Source of the DNA: Palaemon carinicauda
Taxonomy: Eukaryota; Arthropoda; Malacostraca; Decapoda; Palaemonidae
Assembly (NCBI RefSeq): GCF_036898095.1
Contig: NC_090729.1
Coordinates: 74,742,416 to 74,806,415, forward strand
Direction of reading: 5' to 3'
Length of the DNA stretch: 64,000 bases
Shown one piece after another: positions 31,450 through 41,599 of the stretch. Within the stretch, counting starts at the first letter, position 1; the number at the start of each line of letters is the position of its first letter. Position numbers and translations under genes: made by a program. The notes under the pieces were generated by a model. The model did no database searches, was not told the DNA's origin, and saw nothing but the letters and a program-made list of their open reading frames with translations.

Positions 31450-32560
31450 CCCGAAACCATCTAAACCTCCGAGCTCTACGTCTGACTGCCTTCAGACTAT
31501 CGAAAAACTCGCTAGAGCTAGAGGATTTTCGAAGAAGGCAGCCAAGGCTATTGCGGGGGCAAGGTCTTCCACCATCAAGGTGTATCAGTCCAAGTGGGAG
31601 TTGGTCAGAGAGTGGTGTAGGGCTAACGTGATTTCTTCATCCAGTACATCTCTAACCCAGATAGCAGATTTTTTCATTGACCTTAAGAATAAACATAACT
31701 TCTCGTCATCTACAATTAAAGGTTACAGGAGTATGTTGGCTATGGTTTTTAGACACAGGAATTTAGACCTCTCCAATAATAAGGATCTACAGGACTTGCT
31801 TAGGTCTTTTGATACCACCAAGAAATTTCAATCAGCTCCCCTTGCCTGGAATTTGGATGTTGTGCTTAAATTTCTCATGAGTGACAGGTTTGAGCCTTTG
31901 CACTCGGCTTCTTTTAAGGATTTAACCTTGAAAACTTTGTTTCTGGTTAGCCTAGCCACCGCAAAAAGAGTAAGTGAAGTACACGCTTTTAGCAGGAACA
32001 TTGGTTTTTGGGATGGAAAAGCCATTTGTTCTTTACAACTGGGGTTTTTGGCTAAGAATGAAAATCTTACTCGGCCATGGCCCAAATCCTTCGAAATCCC
32101 TAACCTTTATGATGTGGTGGGAGATGAGTTGGAGAGGGTGCTCTGTCCAGTAAGAGCATTACGGCTGTATGTGGACAGAACGAAGAATCTGAGAGGCGAC
32201 TCAGACGCTTTGTGGTGTGCAGTCCGAAATCCTTCACTGCCCATGTCAAAGAATGCCTTGTCTTTCTTCATAAGACTGTTAATTTGAGAGGCTCACGCTC
32301 AGTGTCATGAAGCGGATCAGAGGCTTCTCAAAGTAAAGACACATGAAGTCAGAGCGGTAGCGACTTCAGTAGCTTTAAAAAAGAATCGTTCCCTACAAAG
32401 TTTGATGGTTACGACCTTTTTGAGGAGTAAGTGTGTTTTCGCATCACATTATTTGAAACATGTTCAAACGCTTTATGAGGACTGTTATACTTAGGGTCCT
32501 TTCGTAGCAGCGAACGCGATAGTAGGTGAATGATCTACCACTACGTTCCCTTTTCCTAAT
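31450..32560 (+). pseudogene. Tyrosine recombinase of DIRS element III
   Basis: One long frame (30962-32287) covers most of it. Core-binding domain: CLQTIEKLARARGFSKKAAK, STIKVYQSKWELVREWCRA and STIKGYRSMLAMVFRHRNLD. Catalytic domain: LFLVSLATAKRVSEVHAFSR (first Arg, about 31965). A TGA at 32285-32287 interrupts, after which the same frame resumes with KTHEVRAVATSVAL (His-x-x-Arg, about 32340) and VFASHYLKHVQTL (catalytic Tyr, about 32450), ending at TAG 32492. A single nonsense codon is thus the main lesion in the recombinase. Integrates the circular DNA intermediate. Confidence 0.9.
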
Positions 32561-32919
32561 ACCCCCTTTTCTATCTCTTGGAACTCGTAAGTTATGGTTG
32601 TTTGTGGAGGCTGGTCGTCAGCCTTCCACAATCTTTGGTTTGGTCAGGTGGTCAATTTGTTCCTAGAGTGCGCCCGGAACAAGGGTATTAGTTGAGGTCC
32701 TGTCATGTTATAGGTGATTGTACCGTTTGACAGCTCCTAGAGATCATCAGCTCCGAGTGGATCACTGGATCTCCTAAGGATAGCGGACGAAATGAGGCTG
32801 AGTACCATTGCTGTCAGCTTCCTTATCAGGTGAGAACCGCTTAAGTTAGGTGTTTTTTGTAATGCTTAAGTGAACTTTCAATATGTAGCTGTCTCTGACC
32901 TGCCACCAAGGGGTGTCAA

Positions 32920-33254
32920 TCAGCTCTTATATAACCAGCGGGTAAGTTTTATATTTAAAAATTATATTTTCATAATAAAATAAATTTTTGAATATACTTA
33001 CCCGCTGGTTATATAAATTTAACTCCCGCCCTCCTCCCCTCTAGAGACTACCTATGGTATTGCTATGAGGCTTGGAAGAACTGAAGTGGCTGGGTGTAGT
33101 TCTACCTGTAGTACCACTAGGGCGCGGTTGTACACCTGCCATATCTACGATAGTGCGAGATTTTGAATTTCTGCCACGGCGTCAGGAGACTTCAGCTCTT
33201 ATATAACCAGCGGGTAAGTATATCCAAAAATTTATTTTATTATGAAAATATAAT
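32920..33254 (+). repeat. Internal complementary region and right terminal repeat of element III
   Basis: 32920-32960 is the reverse complement of the left end, and 32960-33020 the reverse complement of the right end (TTATATTTTCATAATAAAAT against ATTTTATTATGAAAATATAA at 33233-33252). The right terminal repeat occupies about 33040-33254. GCGG|GTAAGT occurs at 32938-32947 and again at 33210-33219. Confidence 0.87.
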
Positions 33255-33533
33255 TTTCCTAACTATACAAACCTTAGCTATTTAACCAAACTTGCCCACC
33301 AGCCCCATCCCCCTTGAAGTCCTACCTCCAAGCAAAGTGAGCTCAATCACCTGTGTGTGAGGGGGAGTGGTAGCGAGCTACCCTCCCTACCCCCGCTAAC
33401 TAGCGGTGTGGGTAGTAAACCCTCGTTAGAAATTAATGGCTCGTCATTTCAGCTGCGCTGAAAGTAATACCCCTATTTAATAGTTAAGGTTTGTATAGTT
33501 AGGAAAAATACAAATTATCTACGAATTTGTCAT
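33255..33533 (+). repeat. DIRS A2 right part: rest of internal complementary region and right inverted repeat
   Basis: Resumes with CCTAACTATACAAACC, the direct continuation of 26584, and ends ...ACGAATTTGTCAT. The inverted pair 'ctatacaaaccttagctattta' (33258) and 'taatagttaaggtttgtatag' (33478) forms a large hairpin. Counterparts are at 12845-13093 (A1) and 50660-50944 (A4). Confidence 0.88.
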
Positions 33534-33945
33534 ATTCAGAAGTATATAGATAGACTGGAAGCAGCACAAGCTAGGGTTACCAAACTAGTCCCATCACCAA
33601 GGCAATTTGGATATAGATGGAGGATGGAACATTTGAATTTATTTGATCTACAAACTCAATGACTAAAGGGCAGGTTATAGAGGCATTCAAAATTCTTAAC
33701 ATAACAAATGTAGATTATAACAATTCATTCACGCTTGGCACAAATCAGTCCAGAGGTAACGGATACAAGCTGGAATTGAAAAGATACATACAACACCACT
33801 CAATGTAGCAATTTCTTTACTCACAAAATAGCAAATACTTGGAATAGACTTCCAACGGATGTTGTAAACAGTAACACTGTAATTGAGTTCAAGAATAAGG
33901 TAGGCAAGATCATAAGAACTCTAAATGTTTAAACTAAATCCAAAA
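33534..33945 (+). pseudogene. CR1-like LINE reverse transcriptase, part 2 (C-terminus and 3' end)
   Basis: Continues the LINE interrupted at 18778: QKYIDRLEAAQARVTKLVPS, EHLNLFDLQTQ, a stop, then IEAFKILNITNVDYNNSFTL, TNQSRGNGYKLELKRY, ANTWNRLPTDVVNSNTVIEF and KNKVGKIIRTL with a stop. This C-terminal text (R-G-N-G-Y-K-L, W-N-x-L-P-x-x-V-V) is typical after the RT of CR1-like LINEs. A (CA)n/(TC)n microsatellite follows at its 3' end. Confidence 0.8.
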
Positions 33946-33947
33946 TC

Positions 33948-34068
<121 letters not shown>

Positions 34069-34136
34069 TTCGGCATTGAATTCTGTTCTGTTATAGTTCA
34101 TGTTTACACCTCATAACAAACCTTCTTCTTTTTCAG

Positions 34137-34218
34137 GATAAATTGGTAGACCCAGTAACAGTAACGCACATGTACAGGCTTACCCAAAATATTGGATGCG
34201 TCATGACAGGCATGATTC
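34137..34218 (+). CDS. PSMA6: Proteasome subunit alpha type-6, exon a
   Basis: Host gene. 82-bp exon after acceptor TTTTTCAG and before donor C|GTAAGT. It codes for [20 protein letters not shown] then CVMTGMI, which aligns with human PSMA6 from about residue 58 (PDKLLDSSTVTHL...[10 protein letters not shown]). PSMA6 (alpha 1 by systematic naming) is one of seven alpha subunits forming the outer rings of the 20S proteasome in cytosol and nucleus. The exon starts in phase 0 and ends after one base of a codon, compatible with exon b. The preceding exons coding for the N-terminal 57 or so residues were not found in the 34 kb upstream. The polypyrimidine tract is cttcttctttttcag. Confidence 0.95.
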
Positions 34219-34920
34219 GTAAGTAAAGTTTGTTCTTTAAAGATAAGGGGTAGCTCCTTGAAATATAATCAATCACTAAAATAGAGCCACTTCAACTGTT
34301 GAGTCCAGGATAAACGATTGTGCATAAAACTTCCATAGTATTAGCTTATCCAAACACATACACATGGGTTTCATCAGCATACAGTATGCATCCTGCACTT
34401 TAGCTTTGTACATGCACTTCAGTGTCATAATGATCCTTTATGATATGTATTCTACTGCTTATTGGTCATTCATTCTATTTTTGGTCCACTTCTCTTTGTT
34501 TGGAACACTTCCAAACCAGGAGTCTTGTGTTTTAGTGCCTCCTGTACATTTTTATGATTTAATAAGTTTAGTTTATTCCTACTCTGATACAAACTAACGA
34601 GTCATTGAATGGCATTCTGGTTTTGTTTCTTACAGCCAGACAATTAAAAAAATTGGTAGATTTTGTTAAGCTATGCTGCTGGGCAGCTAGTGTGCATGAT
34701 GGGTTATGCTTGTCCCAAGTGTCTAGCCACATCACTTGTGGCCATGGAGGTGATATGACGTACATGCTTTGACTATTTCGATCAGACATTTGCATAGCTC
34801 GCTCGTCACCGTTATTTTTGCGTGCGCTTGTGTCTTTGTGTTAGCACATTATTGGTACTTTTGTGTGAATTATTTGCGATATAGTGTGTGTCTTTCGACT
34901 GTCAACTTTGATACAGTCCT
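34219..34920. other. PSMA6 intron sequence, no other feature seen
   Basis: AT-rich intron DNA. The small open frames at 34364-34597 and 34769-34966 have no recognisable domain and no coding signature. The last part grades into the LINE tail. Confidence 0.6.
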
Positions 34921-35543
34921 GTCCGGGCCTTTAGGGCACCAGCCACCCGTTAAGATACTAGACTAGCCAGGCAGTGCTACATTGCACCCTTCTCTCTGGT
35001 TATGGTTCATTTTTCCTTTGCCTACACATACACCAAATAGTCTGGCCTATTCCTTACAAATTCCCCTCTGTCCTCATACACCTGACAACACTGACATTAC
35101 CAAACAATTCCTCTTCATCCAAGGGGTTAACTACTCCACTGTAATTGTTAAATGGCTACTTTCCTCTTGGTAAGGGTAGAAGAGACGCTTTAGCATGGTA
35201 AACAAGTCTTCTAGGAGAAGGACACTCCAAAATCAAACCATTGTTCTCTAGTCTTGGGTAGTGCCATAGTCTCTGTACCATGGTTTTCCACTGTCTTGGG
35301 TTAGAGTTCTCTTGTTTGAGGGTACACTCGGACACACTAATCTTTTTAACTTCTCTTCCTCTTGTTTTGTTAAAGGTTTAATAGTTTATATAGGAAATAT
35401 CTATTTTGGGGGTGTGTTATAATATTTTATTTTTCTTGTTTCCTTTCCTCACTGGGCTACTTTTCTCTGTAGGAGCCCTTGGGCTTACGGCATTTTGCTT
35501 TTCCAAATAGGGTTGTAGCTTAGCAAGTAATAATAATAATAAT
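34921..35543 (+). mobile_element. Non-LTR retrotransposon 3' tail ending in (AAT)n
   Basis: Non-coding stretch ending 'ccaaatagggttgtagcttagcaag' then (TAA/AAT)n. I recognise this ending and the preceding 'ctgggctacttttctctgtaggagcccttgggctta' type sequence as a widespread decapod interspersed-repeat 3' end. It contains no ORF. The (AAT)n tail indicates target-primed retrotransposition. It may belong to the same LINE family as the minus-strand RT at 41600-42560, which I cannot confirm. Confidence 0.65.
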
Positions 35544-36769
35544 CCCCATGCGAGTATTTTAGGGAGTGTTCTTCGTCCCCTTAGAATTGATGTTCTCGTA
35601 GGAAGAAACGAGCCGAGAGAGATTGCTCTCCTCCTCCTCCCTCAGTAAGAGGTGAGAAGAAATGCAAGGTAAGTGCGGCGTTGAACTTTATACCCCCATC
35701 TAAGTTCTGCATGTCAGAATCATTCTTAGGTACTTTATATGTCATGGAGGACGATGGCCTTAATTTCATGAACATATCTCTGTTAGTAATATGCATTGAT
35801 AAATTGAACTTTTTCTTATTGCGGATCCCCTGGCTAAGGCAGTTGCACTCCCTGAGCCAGATCCGCTGGATGCTTCTATTCCAGACTATGCTGCCTTGTT
35901 TAGATCCCCCTTATCCCCTGAGTGTGCATAGTGGTGAGTTATACCTTTCTTACTATGCAGACAAAATGCTCCCATTAGAAGTGTTTATCAGAATAGTAGA
36001 AACATCTCCTCATTCCCGAAAGGACCTTAAAGTATAAGAATATCCTGATTACCAGTCTCCAACTCATTCTACCTAGAAAGACTTGCCTTGTACTCCTAGG
36101 TGCCCTTGGCAGAAAACTCCCCTAAAGAGCGCCCGGGATGAGTCGAGAGACTTCATGCTTCAAGCAGTCCTCTCCTCCCAAGCTTTCTAAAGCTGGGAAG
36201 TCGAATGTAACTATTCCTGCCATACCTAGAATTTCGTCCAAGAGTGCCGTCCGGCCAAACGTCCAAATTCTTAGATCTGAATATAACGGCAGACCTAGAT
36301 ATGATGACGTCGCTCTCTGGTAGGTGATTCTCAACACACACACAAACACACACACACACACACACCCACACCCACACCCACGACCTAGACAGGCTGATGT
36401 GTCCAAGCAAGTTTCCACTCCCAAGTGTCGTGACATCACTGAACATGCGGCGATCTTGACGCATGAGCGTATTCCTCTGCGTCATGATGATGCTAAGTAA
36501 ATGGCTGTTCGTCCATAGAGTAGTAGGGGATGTAATAAACCATTCAGAGTCCCATCAGAGATATGAATTCTTGACTAGGGACTGAAGCAATAGAACTTCT
36601 CCCTACGCAAATAAGAACCTTGTGTCTTATGCTAGAGACAAAACCTTTAAGGGGGCCGGCCGGTTAATGCCGTTTTTTAAGGACAGGATTTGACATTTCA
36701 TACCACTTAATAAGGTGACTTAAAGAAATCTCCAAACTGCGTAGTATTTTTACCTCTGACCTTTGGTTT
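35544..36769. other. Unidentified intron sequence with short open frames
   Basis: Two short stretches look coding-like but are unassigned: 35826-35935 (DPLAKAVALPEPDPLDASIP, YAALFRSPLSPEC) and 36138-36323 (SPPKLSKAGKSNVTIPAIPR, ISSKSAVRPNVQIL). They may be Gag-type remnants of a retroelement. A (CA)n-rich tract lies at 36334-36381. Around 36650-36680 is 'gggggccggccggttaatg', which resembles a transposon end. Confidence 0.4.
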
Positions 36770-37799
36770 TGTGACGCTATTTATAAGGGTATACTTTTGG
36801 CTTAGCTGAAAGATGAGCCATGATAATTTTAGTGAGGGATAACTACTCCATCCGCTAGTTAGTGGGTTGAGGGTGAGGTAGACTGGCTACCCCACTCACT
36901 CACACCTCTCGGCTGAGTAACCACTTTTTGGCTCGGTAGAGAATGGACATGCTGACGTTCTCTCCCGCAAAGACTTGCCTTGATTATTTTTCTGTCATTT
37001 TTTCTTGTGTGTGTTTTTATTTACCCTATACATATTATAAATGTGTGTATATATGTATAAATGGAAATATTCTTTTATGTTGTTAGATACGTGTAACTTT
37101 AATTGCTGCTGACAAGATATCTGGCGGCCTCCGCCGTAAGGAAGTTGTCATTGTGTTGATACTACTCCCCTACCTTACCGCTCTCCCCTGCATTGATGGT
37201 CGGCAGGTTCTCAACACTCCCGTGTGTTTGTTTCATTACTTGAGTTAAAGTTTATAACAGTTCAGCTCCCTTTCGAGGAATTATCTTACAAGGAAGGCGA
37301 CATATTCCCCGAATAGTTCGTGTTGTGCAGCGGAGCATGAATTGTAGTTAATCACAGCTTTTCTTTTCTTTTCTACAGATAGCAGCGACTTAGAACAAAA
37401 GGCCGATGGCTTGGGCCGCTCTGTTCATTATCCTGCGCTTCATGTGGTAGCTCGTGAGCTGCCCACGTTACGAGGTAGCAATCATTGTCAACCTTCAACT
37501 TAAACAAGGCTTGTTGATGGGAAGCATAGTTGCTGCGAGGAGGTTCGCCTCTAGGGATTGGAGAATCTTCCCTTACGAGGGAGTGTTAACCTTCCCTGGA
37601 GTTGGGTTGCCCCCCTTTCTGAGGGAGAGCTCCCCCACTTCAGCCATTCAGCAACCTTCCCCCTTTCGGGAAGAATTTCGGACAGCTCGACGAGTTTTGC
37701 TTCTGCTATCTCATCGGCGAAGACTGTGCTTCTTCCCCTTGAACTGGGGAAAAGCCAGTCTAAGGCTTGTTCCTCCTTCGAGGGGAACTTCTCTCTCTC

Positions 37800-38600
37800 T
37801 CGTTTGCGAGAGAGATTGTTACACCTACGCTTTTTTCCCATAGAGCTGGGAGAAAGCTTGTCTTAGGCAATGTCCTCCTTTGGGAGGACTTCTCTCTCGT
37901 TCGCAAGAGAGAGATTATTACGCCTACACTTTTTTCCCATAGAGCTGGGAGAAAGCTCATCTTATGCGATGTCCTCCTTCGGGAGGACTCTCATCCGCGA
38001 GAGAGATATTACACCTATGCTTTTTTCCCATAGAGCTGGGAGAAAGCTCATCTTATGCGATGTCCTCCTTCGGGAGGACTCTCATCTACGAGAGAGATAT
38101 TACACCTATGCTTTTTTCCCATAGAGCTGGGAGAAAGCTTGTCTTAGGCGAGGTCCTCCTTCGGGAGGACTTCTCTCTTGTTCGCGAGAGAGAGATTATT
38201 ACGCCTACGTTTTTTTCCCATAGAGGTGGGAGAAAGCTTGTCTTAGGCGATGTCCTCCTTCTGGAGTATTCTTTCTCGTTCACGAGAGATATTATTATGC
38301 CTACGCTTTTTTCCCATAGAGCTGGGAGAAAGCTTGTCTTAGGCGATGTCCTCCTTCAGGAGGACTTTTCTTGTTCGCAAGAGAGATATTATTACGCTTT
38401 GGTTTTTTTTCCATAGAGCTGGGAGAATGCTTGTCTTAGGCGATGTCCTCCTTCGGGAGGACTTCTCTCTCGTTCCCGAGAGAGATATTATTACGCCTAC
38501 GCTTTTTTCCCATAGAGCGGGGAGAAAGCTTGTCTTAGGCGATCTTTGGGAGAACTTTCCTCTCGTTCGTGAGAGGTAACTTGTAGGAGTTTGCTGATCC
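37800..38600 (+). repeat. Eight-copy tandem array, 91-99 bp units with TTCG hairpins (DIRS D)
   Basis: The word TAGAGCTGGGAGAAAGC (or a near match) recurs at 37841, 37940, 38031, 38122, 38221, 38317, 38414 and 38513. Each unit also has TCCTCCTTCGGGAGGAC and, in most, a CTCTCGTTCGCGAGAG-like stretch. Both are inverted repeats closing on a TTCG tetraloop. Unit lengths are not all multiples of 3, so coding frames slip between copies (FFPIELGESSSY in one frame, LFSHRAGRKLVLGDVLLRED in another). Confidence 0.93.
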
Positions 38601-38799
38601 ACCAGGGGCGGTGGCAGAGCTTTCTCCGAAGCAGGTTTCTCCTTTGGGGGAACGAGTCTCTCGTTCTCGAGAGGAGACCGCCTCTGGGCATCGGTAGTCC
38701 CCCCTTACGCTTATGGTTCTCCTCCAGGGGCGGAGCGAGAGCCTTATCTTAAGCGACATTCTCCTTCGGGAGAACAAACTTCCCCTGCGGAGGTGTTTT

Positions 38800-39570
38800 C
38801 GTTAGATCTTTGAACCTGCTGGTTCTCATTGACCCTTCGGGGTCTCGTTACGATCACCCTTTTGGGCTGGCGTGATTGTGAGCCTCTGGGCTCTTGTCAG
38901 GTTGATCCTGCGGGTTTTCATGACAGTGGAAGTCCGTCGGGACTCCGTCGCGCTGATCCTTTGGGCTAAGTGACTCGAAACCTTCGGGTTTGTTACGCTG
39001 AACATTCGTTCTCTTGTAACCATGGTAATGTTGAGCCTTTGGGACCTCGTGTCATCAGTCACGTTGACCTCTCGGGGTCTCGTGACAGACGAACTTCGGT
39101 TCCTTGTTACTCTGACCCTTGGGCTCTCGTAACTTTAGTCACTCTGATACTTCGGTGTTTTGTGACAAGGAAATTTCAGTTTCTCGTTGCACTGACCCTA
39201 TGGGGTCTCGCAACACAGGCTACATTAGGCTTTTAGTCACGCTGACCCTTTTGGGGCTCGTGACAGAGGAACTTTGGTTTCTCGTTGCGCTGACCCGTCG
39301 GGGTCTCGCAACAAGTATACGCTGTATCTTCTGGTTCTCGTGACCCTTGTCAATATGAGTCTTAATCGTATGACAGAGAGTTTTCAGACTCTCGTTGTGT
39401 TGAGCGTTCATGTTCACGCAACTTACTCTACCGTGAACCTTCTGGTGATCGTAGCAATGAGTTCTCTCCTAAGCGTCAAGAATTTTACTCTTACGACAGA
39501 GAGTTTTCGGACTCTCGTCACGTTGAGATCTTGCCCGCGCAACCTATCCAGCGCACGCGAACAACTAGGC
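38800..39570 (+). repeat. Degenerate repeat series with short hairpins (DIRS D)
   Basis: A second, diverged series directly after the 95-bp array. Hairpins include GACCC-TTCG-GGGTC (38831), AGTCC-GTCG-GGACT (38931), AAACC-TTCG-GGTTT (38979), GAAC-TTCG-GTTC (39090), GACCC-TATG-GGGTC (39196) and GACCC-GTCG-GGGTC (39292). Many are followed by CTCGTNAC or CTCGCAAC. Coding sense is roughly [D-P-x-G-S-R-x-x]n, best seen at 39100-39200 (CTDPMGSRNTG). Confidence 0.8.
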
Positions 39571-40349
39571 TAGCACAATCAACGCTATGTTTAAGAGCGT
39601 GAACAGCTTAGCGTGCGCACGCAACCATCTCGGGTCGCGCGCGCGCAAGAGTATTACTCATATGACAGTTTTCGAACTCTCATTGCGCGCGCGTGACTAT
39701 CTCTGTTTTTGTGCGTGCGGTAAAGTGTTCGCGCACGCCCAAGATTCGCGTGCATAGACGAGACTAAACCCCACTTAAAAGGAACTCGAGAGGGAAACCA
39801 CTCAAGAAAGGAAGCCCCTTTACTTCGGTGAAAAGAGCGACCATCCTCATAGGTAGCAGAAACAGCATGAAGGTGTTGCTCCTTATGAGGGAACTTAGCT
39901 TAGATCACTGAGTACACCCAGCCTGATGAGCAAGGTCAGCTAGCATGTTCACCTAGAGGGGATCACTAGCCTGGCTGATATTCTATGGAGACCCTGCCAG
40001 CAACTTCTCTGTTGCCAAAGAGTTGCACTTGTTGGAAAGAAAATCCATCCAGAAGGTCGGGTAAGGGGGGGGTGGGGGGGGGGGGAGAAGGCTGAGGCTT
40101 ACCTCCTGCCCAGGATGCAGTCTACCAAATTTTTTTTTTTTTTTTTTGCTGTAAGAAACAAAGCTAGAAGTAACCTCATTAAATGACTCAGGTTTGTATA
40201 GCTAGGAAAAATACAAATTATATAAAATTTTGTAATAATGAGGGGATTCATGGATTGCTGAGTAAGTATTGTTATTGTATGATATGAAACTAGACATTTT
40301 TATTACTAGTACATTGTCGTGATTTATAACTGGGATTTCTTCTTCACAG

Positions 40350-40505
40350 CTGACAGCAGGTATCAAGTGACTGTAGCGCAGAGTGAGGCCAACAACTTTA
40401 AATATAAACATGGTTATGAAATTCCCATTGATGTTCTATGCCGCCGTATTGCAGATATTAATCAAGTTTACACTCAAAATGCTGAGATGAGACCTTTAGG
40501 ATGCA
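40350..40505 (+). CDS. PSMA6: Proteasome subunit alpha type-6, exon b
   Basis: 156-bp exon after acceptor TTCTTCACAG and before donor GCA|GTAAGA. Joined to exon a it gives [40 protein letters not shown] and [12 protein letters not shown]. It matches human PSMA6 residues 85-137, including the near-invariant [19 protein letters not shown] segment. Phase: two bases complete the codon begun in exon a, one base is passed to exon c. The first codon is Pro where many species have Ala (M-T-G-M-T/I-A-D-S-R). The exon is otherwise intact and clearly under constraint. Confidence 0.96.
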
Positions 40506-41500
40506 GTAAGACCATATATATAGTATTTCATTGAAGCTTGTTTTAATTGATATCTCATTAGAAATATTATAGTTCCTGTTATTCCTCTCTCCATTTACCT
40601 GCCCCTTCCAGTATTGTAGTTGTGCATGCCGTCTGTGGCATTTTATGGCAAATAAGAATTGGGCCCATTTCATATTCAACATTGACTTGTTGCCAGTTGG
40701 CTACTCATATCATTTGTTCCAACCAATTTCATACCATCTTTTTGTTTTGGTTGGTTAGCTCAAACATATGCCTATATGTCTTCTAATGGTGTTAAGATTT
40801 GTTTCTGTGCTTATTAATGGAAAAAAAGAAAATCCTCATTCCATGTGTGTCGTGTCAAAAACAGCAATGTGGCTAAGTGTCGAAACGGCTTCGTTATAGG
40901 GACTACATTTAAGGAAAAAAAATTCCAGATTAGGAGAGTTCAGAGAAGGCTACACTAGGAGATTTGGGGGGCTATATTGAAGTTGAGTATCCAAATGAGT
41001 AATGAACAGTCTGCTGTCTATAATGATATTCATTGTCACCTTTCAAGGGGTAAGCTTTGGGTGGATCTAATAGTAAACAAATACTGAAACTTGCTAAAAA
41101 ATTTGGCCTCTAATTTGTTCTCGACTCGTATCTGTGGCTTGCCTTAGACTGATTATAAATTCTCTAGTGTTTTCAAGAATAAAGTGGGTAAATTAACCCT
41201 CTTTTGATCTGATACCCGTTCATGTAACTATAAGTGCTCCGTTAACGTATGAATACTTATTTTGAGGAAGTATTCCTTAAAAATTGTGGCATCATCCAAC
41301 AAAAATGAGATTTGCATGTGTGTCAGGGCAGATACTGTGCCTAATCGGAAATATGTACAGAAAACGGATAGCAGCACCACATGCGCAGGATGGGTCAAGC
41401 AAAGATTCAGTACTTAGTGAACATACATTAGCACCGGTAATATTGAATTTTTTCTTAAGGCTTTCACAAAGTGCTAGTGCATTTTGGATTGATGAAGGAC
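40506..41500. other. PSMA6 intron sequence, no other feature seen
   Basis: No conserved coding block, TIR or tandem repeat was recognised. Small open frames here have no domain. Confidence 0.55.
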
Positions 41501-41599
41501 CATAGATTCTGTAAAGTGTTTCAACCACAAAGTAACAAAAAATGTCAGAAAAAAATAAAATTAATGGTAAAGCATGTTGAAAAGCTCATTCCTAGTTAG

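Larger units (their letters stand above)
26585..33254 (+). mobile_element. DIRS1-type retrotransposon, element III
   Basis: About 6.7 kb with inverted termini: 26590-26740 is the reverse complement of about 33080-33220 (shared word AAAATCTCGCACTATCGTAG). Complete gene order: Gag, RT, RNase H, methyltransferase-like domain, tyrosine recombinase, internal complementary region (32920-33020). It is inserted in a T-tract within the internal complementary region of DIRS A2. Related to element I in Gag core, RT, recombinase and right-end sequence. It has fewer disabling changes than A2, consistent with younger age. Confidence 0.92.
18779..33533 (+). mobile_element. DIRS family A retrotransposon (copy A2), split by element III
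   Basis: The left inverted repeat starts TTTGTTCCGTAACTGG at 18779. The right terminus ends ...ACGAATTTGTCAT at 33533. Coding part: Gag, a 30-bp GC-rich tandem array, Gag tail, RT, RNase H, methyltransferase-like domain and tyrosine recombinase, all to 26000. The internal complementary region at 26515-26585 is interrupted by DIRS element III and continues at 33255. Own sequence is therefore 18779-26584 plus 33255-33533, about 8.1 kb. It is inserted in the CR1-like LINE. Multiple frameshifts, a 41-bp duplication and loss of the catalytic Tyr make it dead. Confidence 0.9.
36770..40233 (+). mobile_element. DIRS family D fragment (no RT or recombinase)
   Basis: The left part (36770-36960) resembles the family A left repeat ('acttttggcttagctgaaag', 'gctagttagtgggttgaggg'). 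The right end has 'caggtttgtatagctagg' followed by AAAAATACAAATT at 40190-40218, as in families A and C. Between them only Gag-region sequence is present, made largely of hairpin-containing repeats. RT, RNase H and recombinase are absent, so this is an internal-deletion derivative. It ends 117 bp before PSMA6 exon b. Confidence 0.75.

Noticed and set aside
18779..33533. LTR retrotransposon (gypsy/copia/BEL) interpretation of the large elements
   Set aside because: Termini are inverted, not direct. There is a tyrosine recombinase instead of a DDE integrase, and an internal complementary region is present, so DIRS1-type fits. Ngaro-type split direct repeats were also not seen.
34364..34966. Small membrane-protein-like frames in the PSMA6 intron
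   Set aside because: Hydrophobic translation is expected from T-rich DNA. No start context, splice logic or conservation can be shown.
37800..38600. CRISPR-like repeat array
   Set aside because: Units are contiguous with no unique spacers, lie in a eukaryotic retrotransposon, and there are no cas genes.
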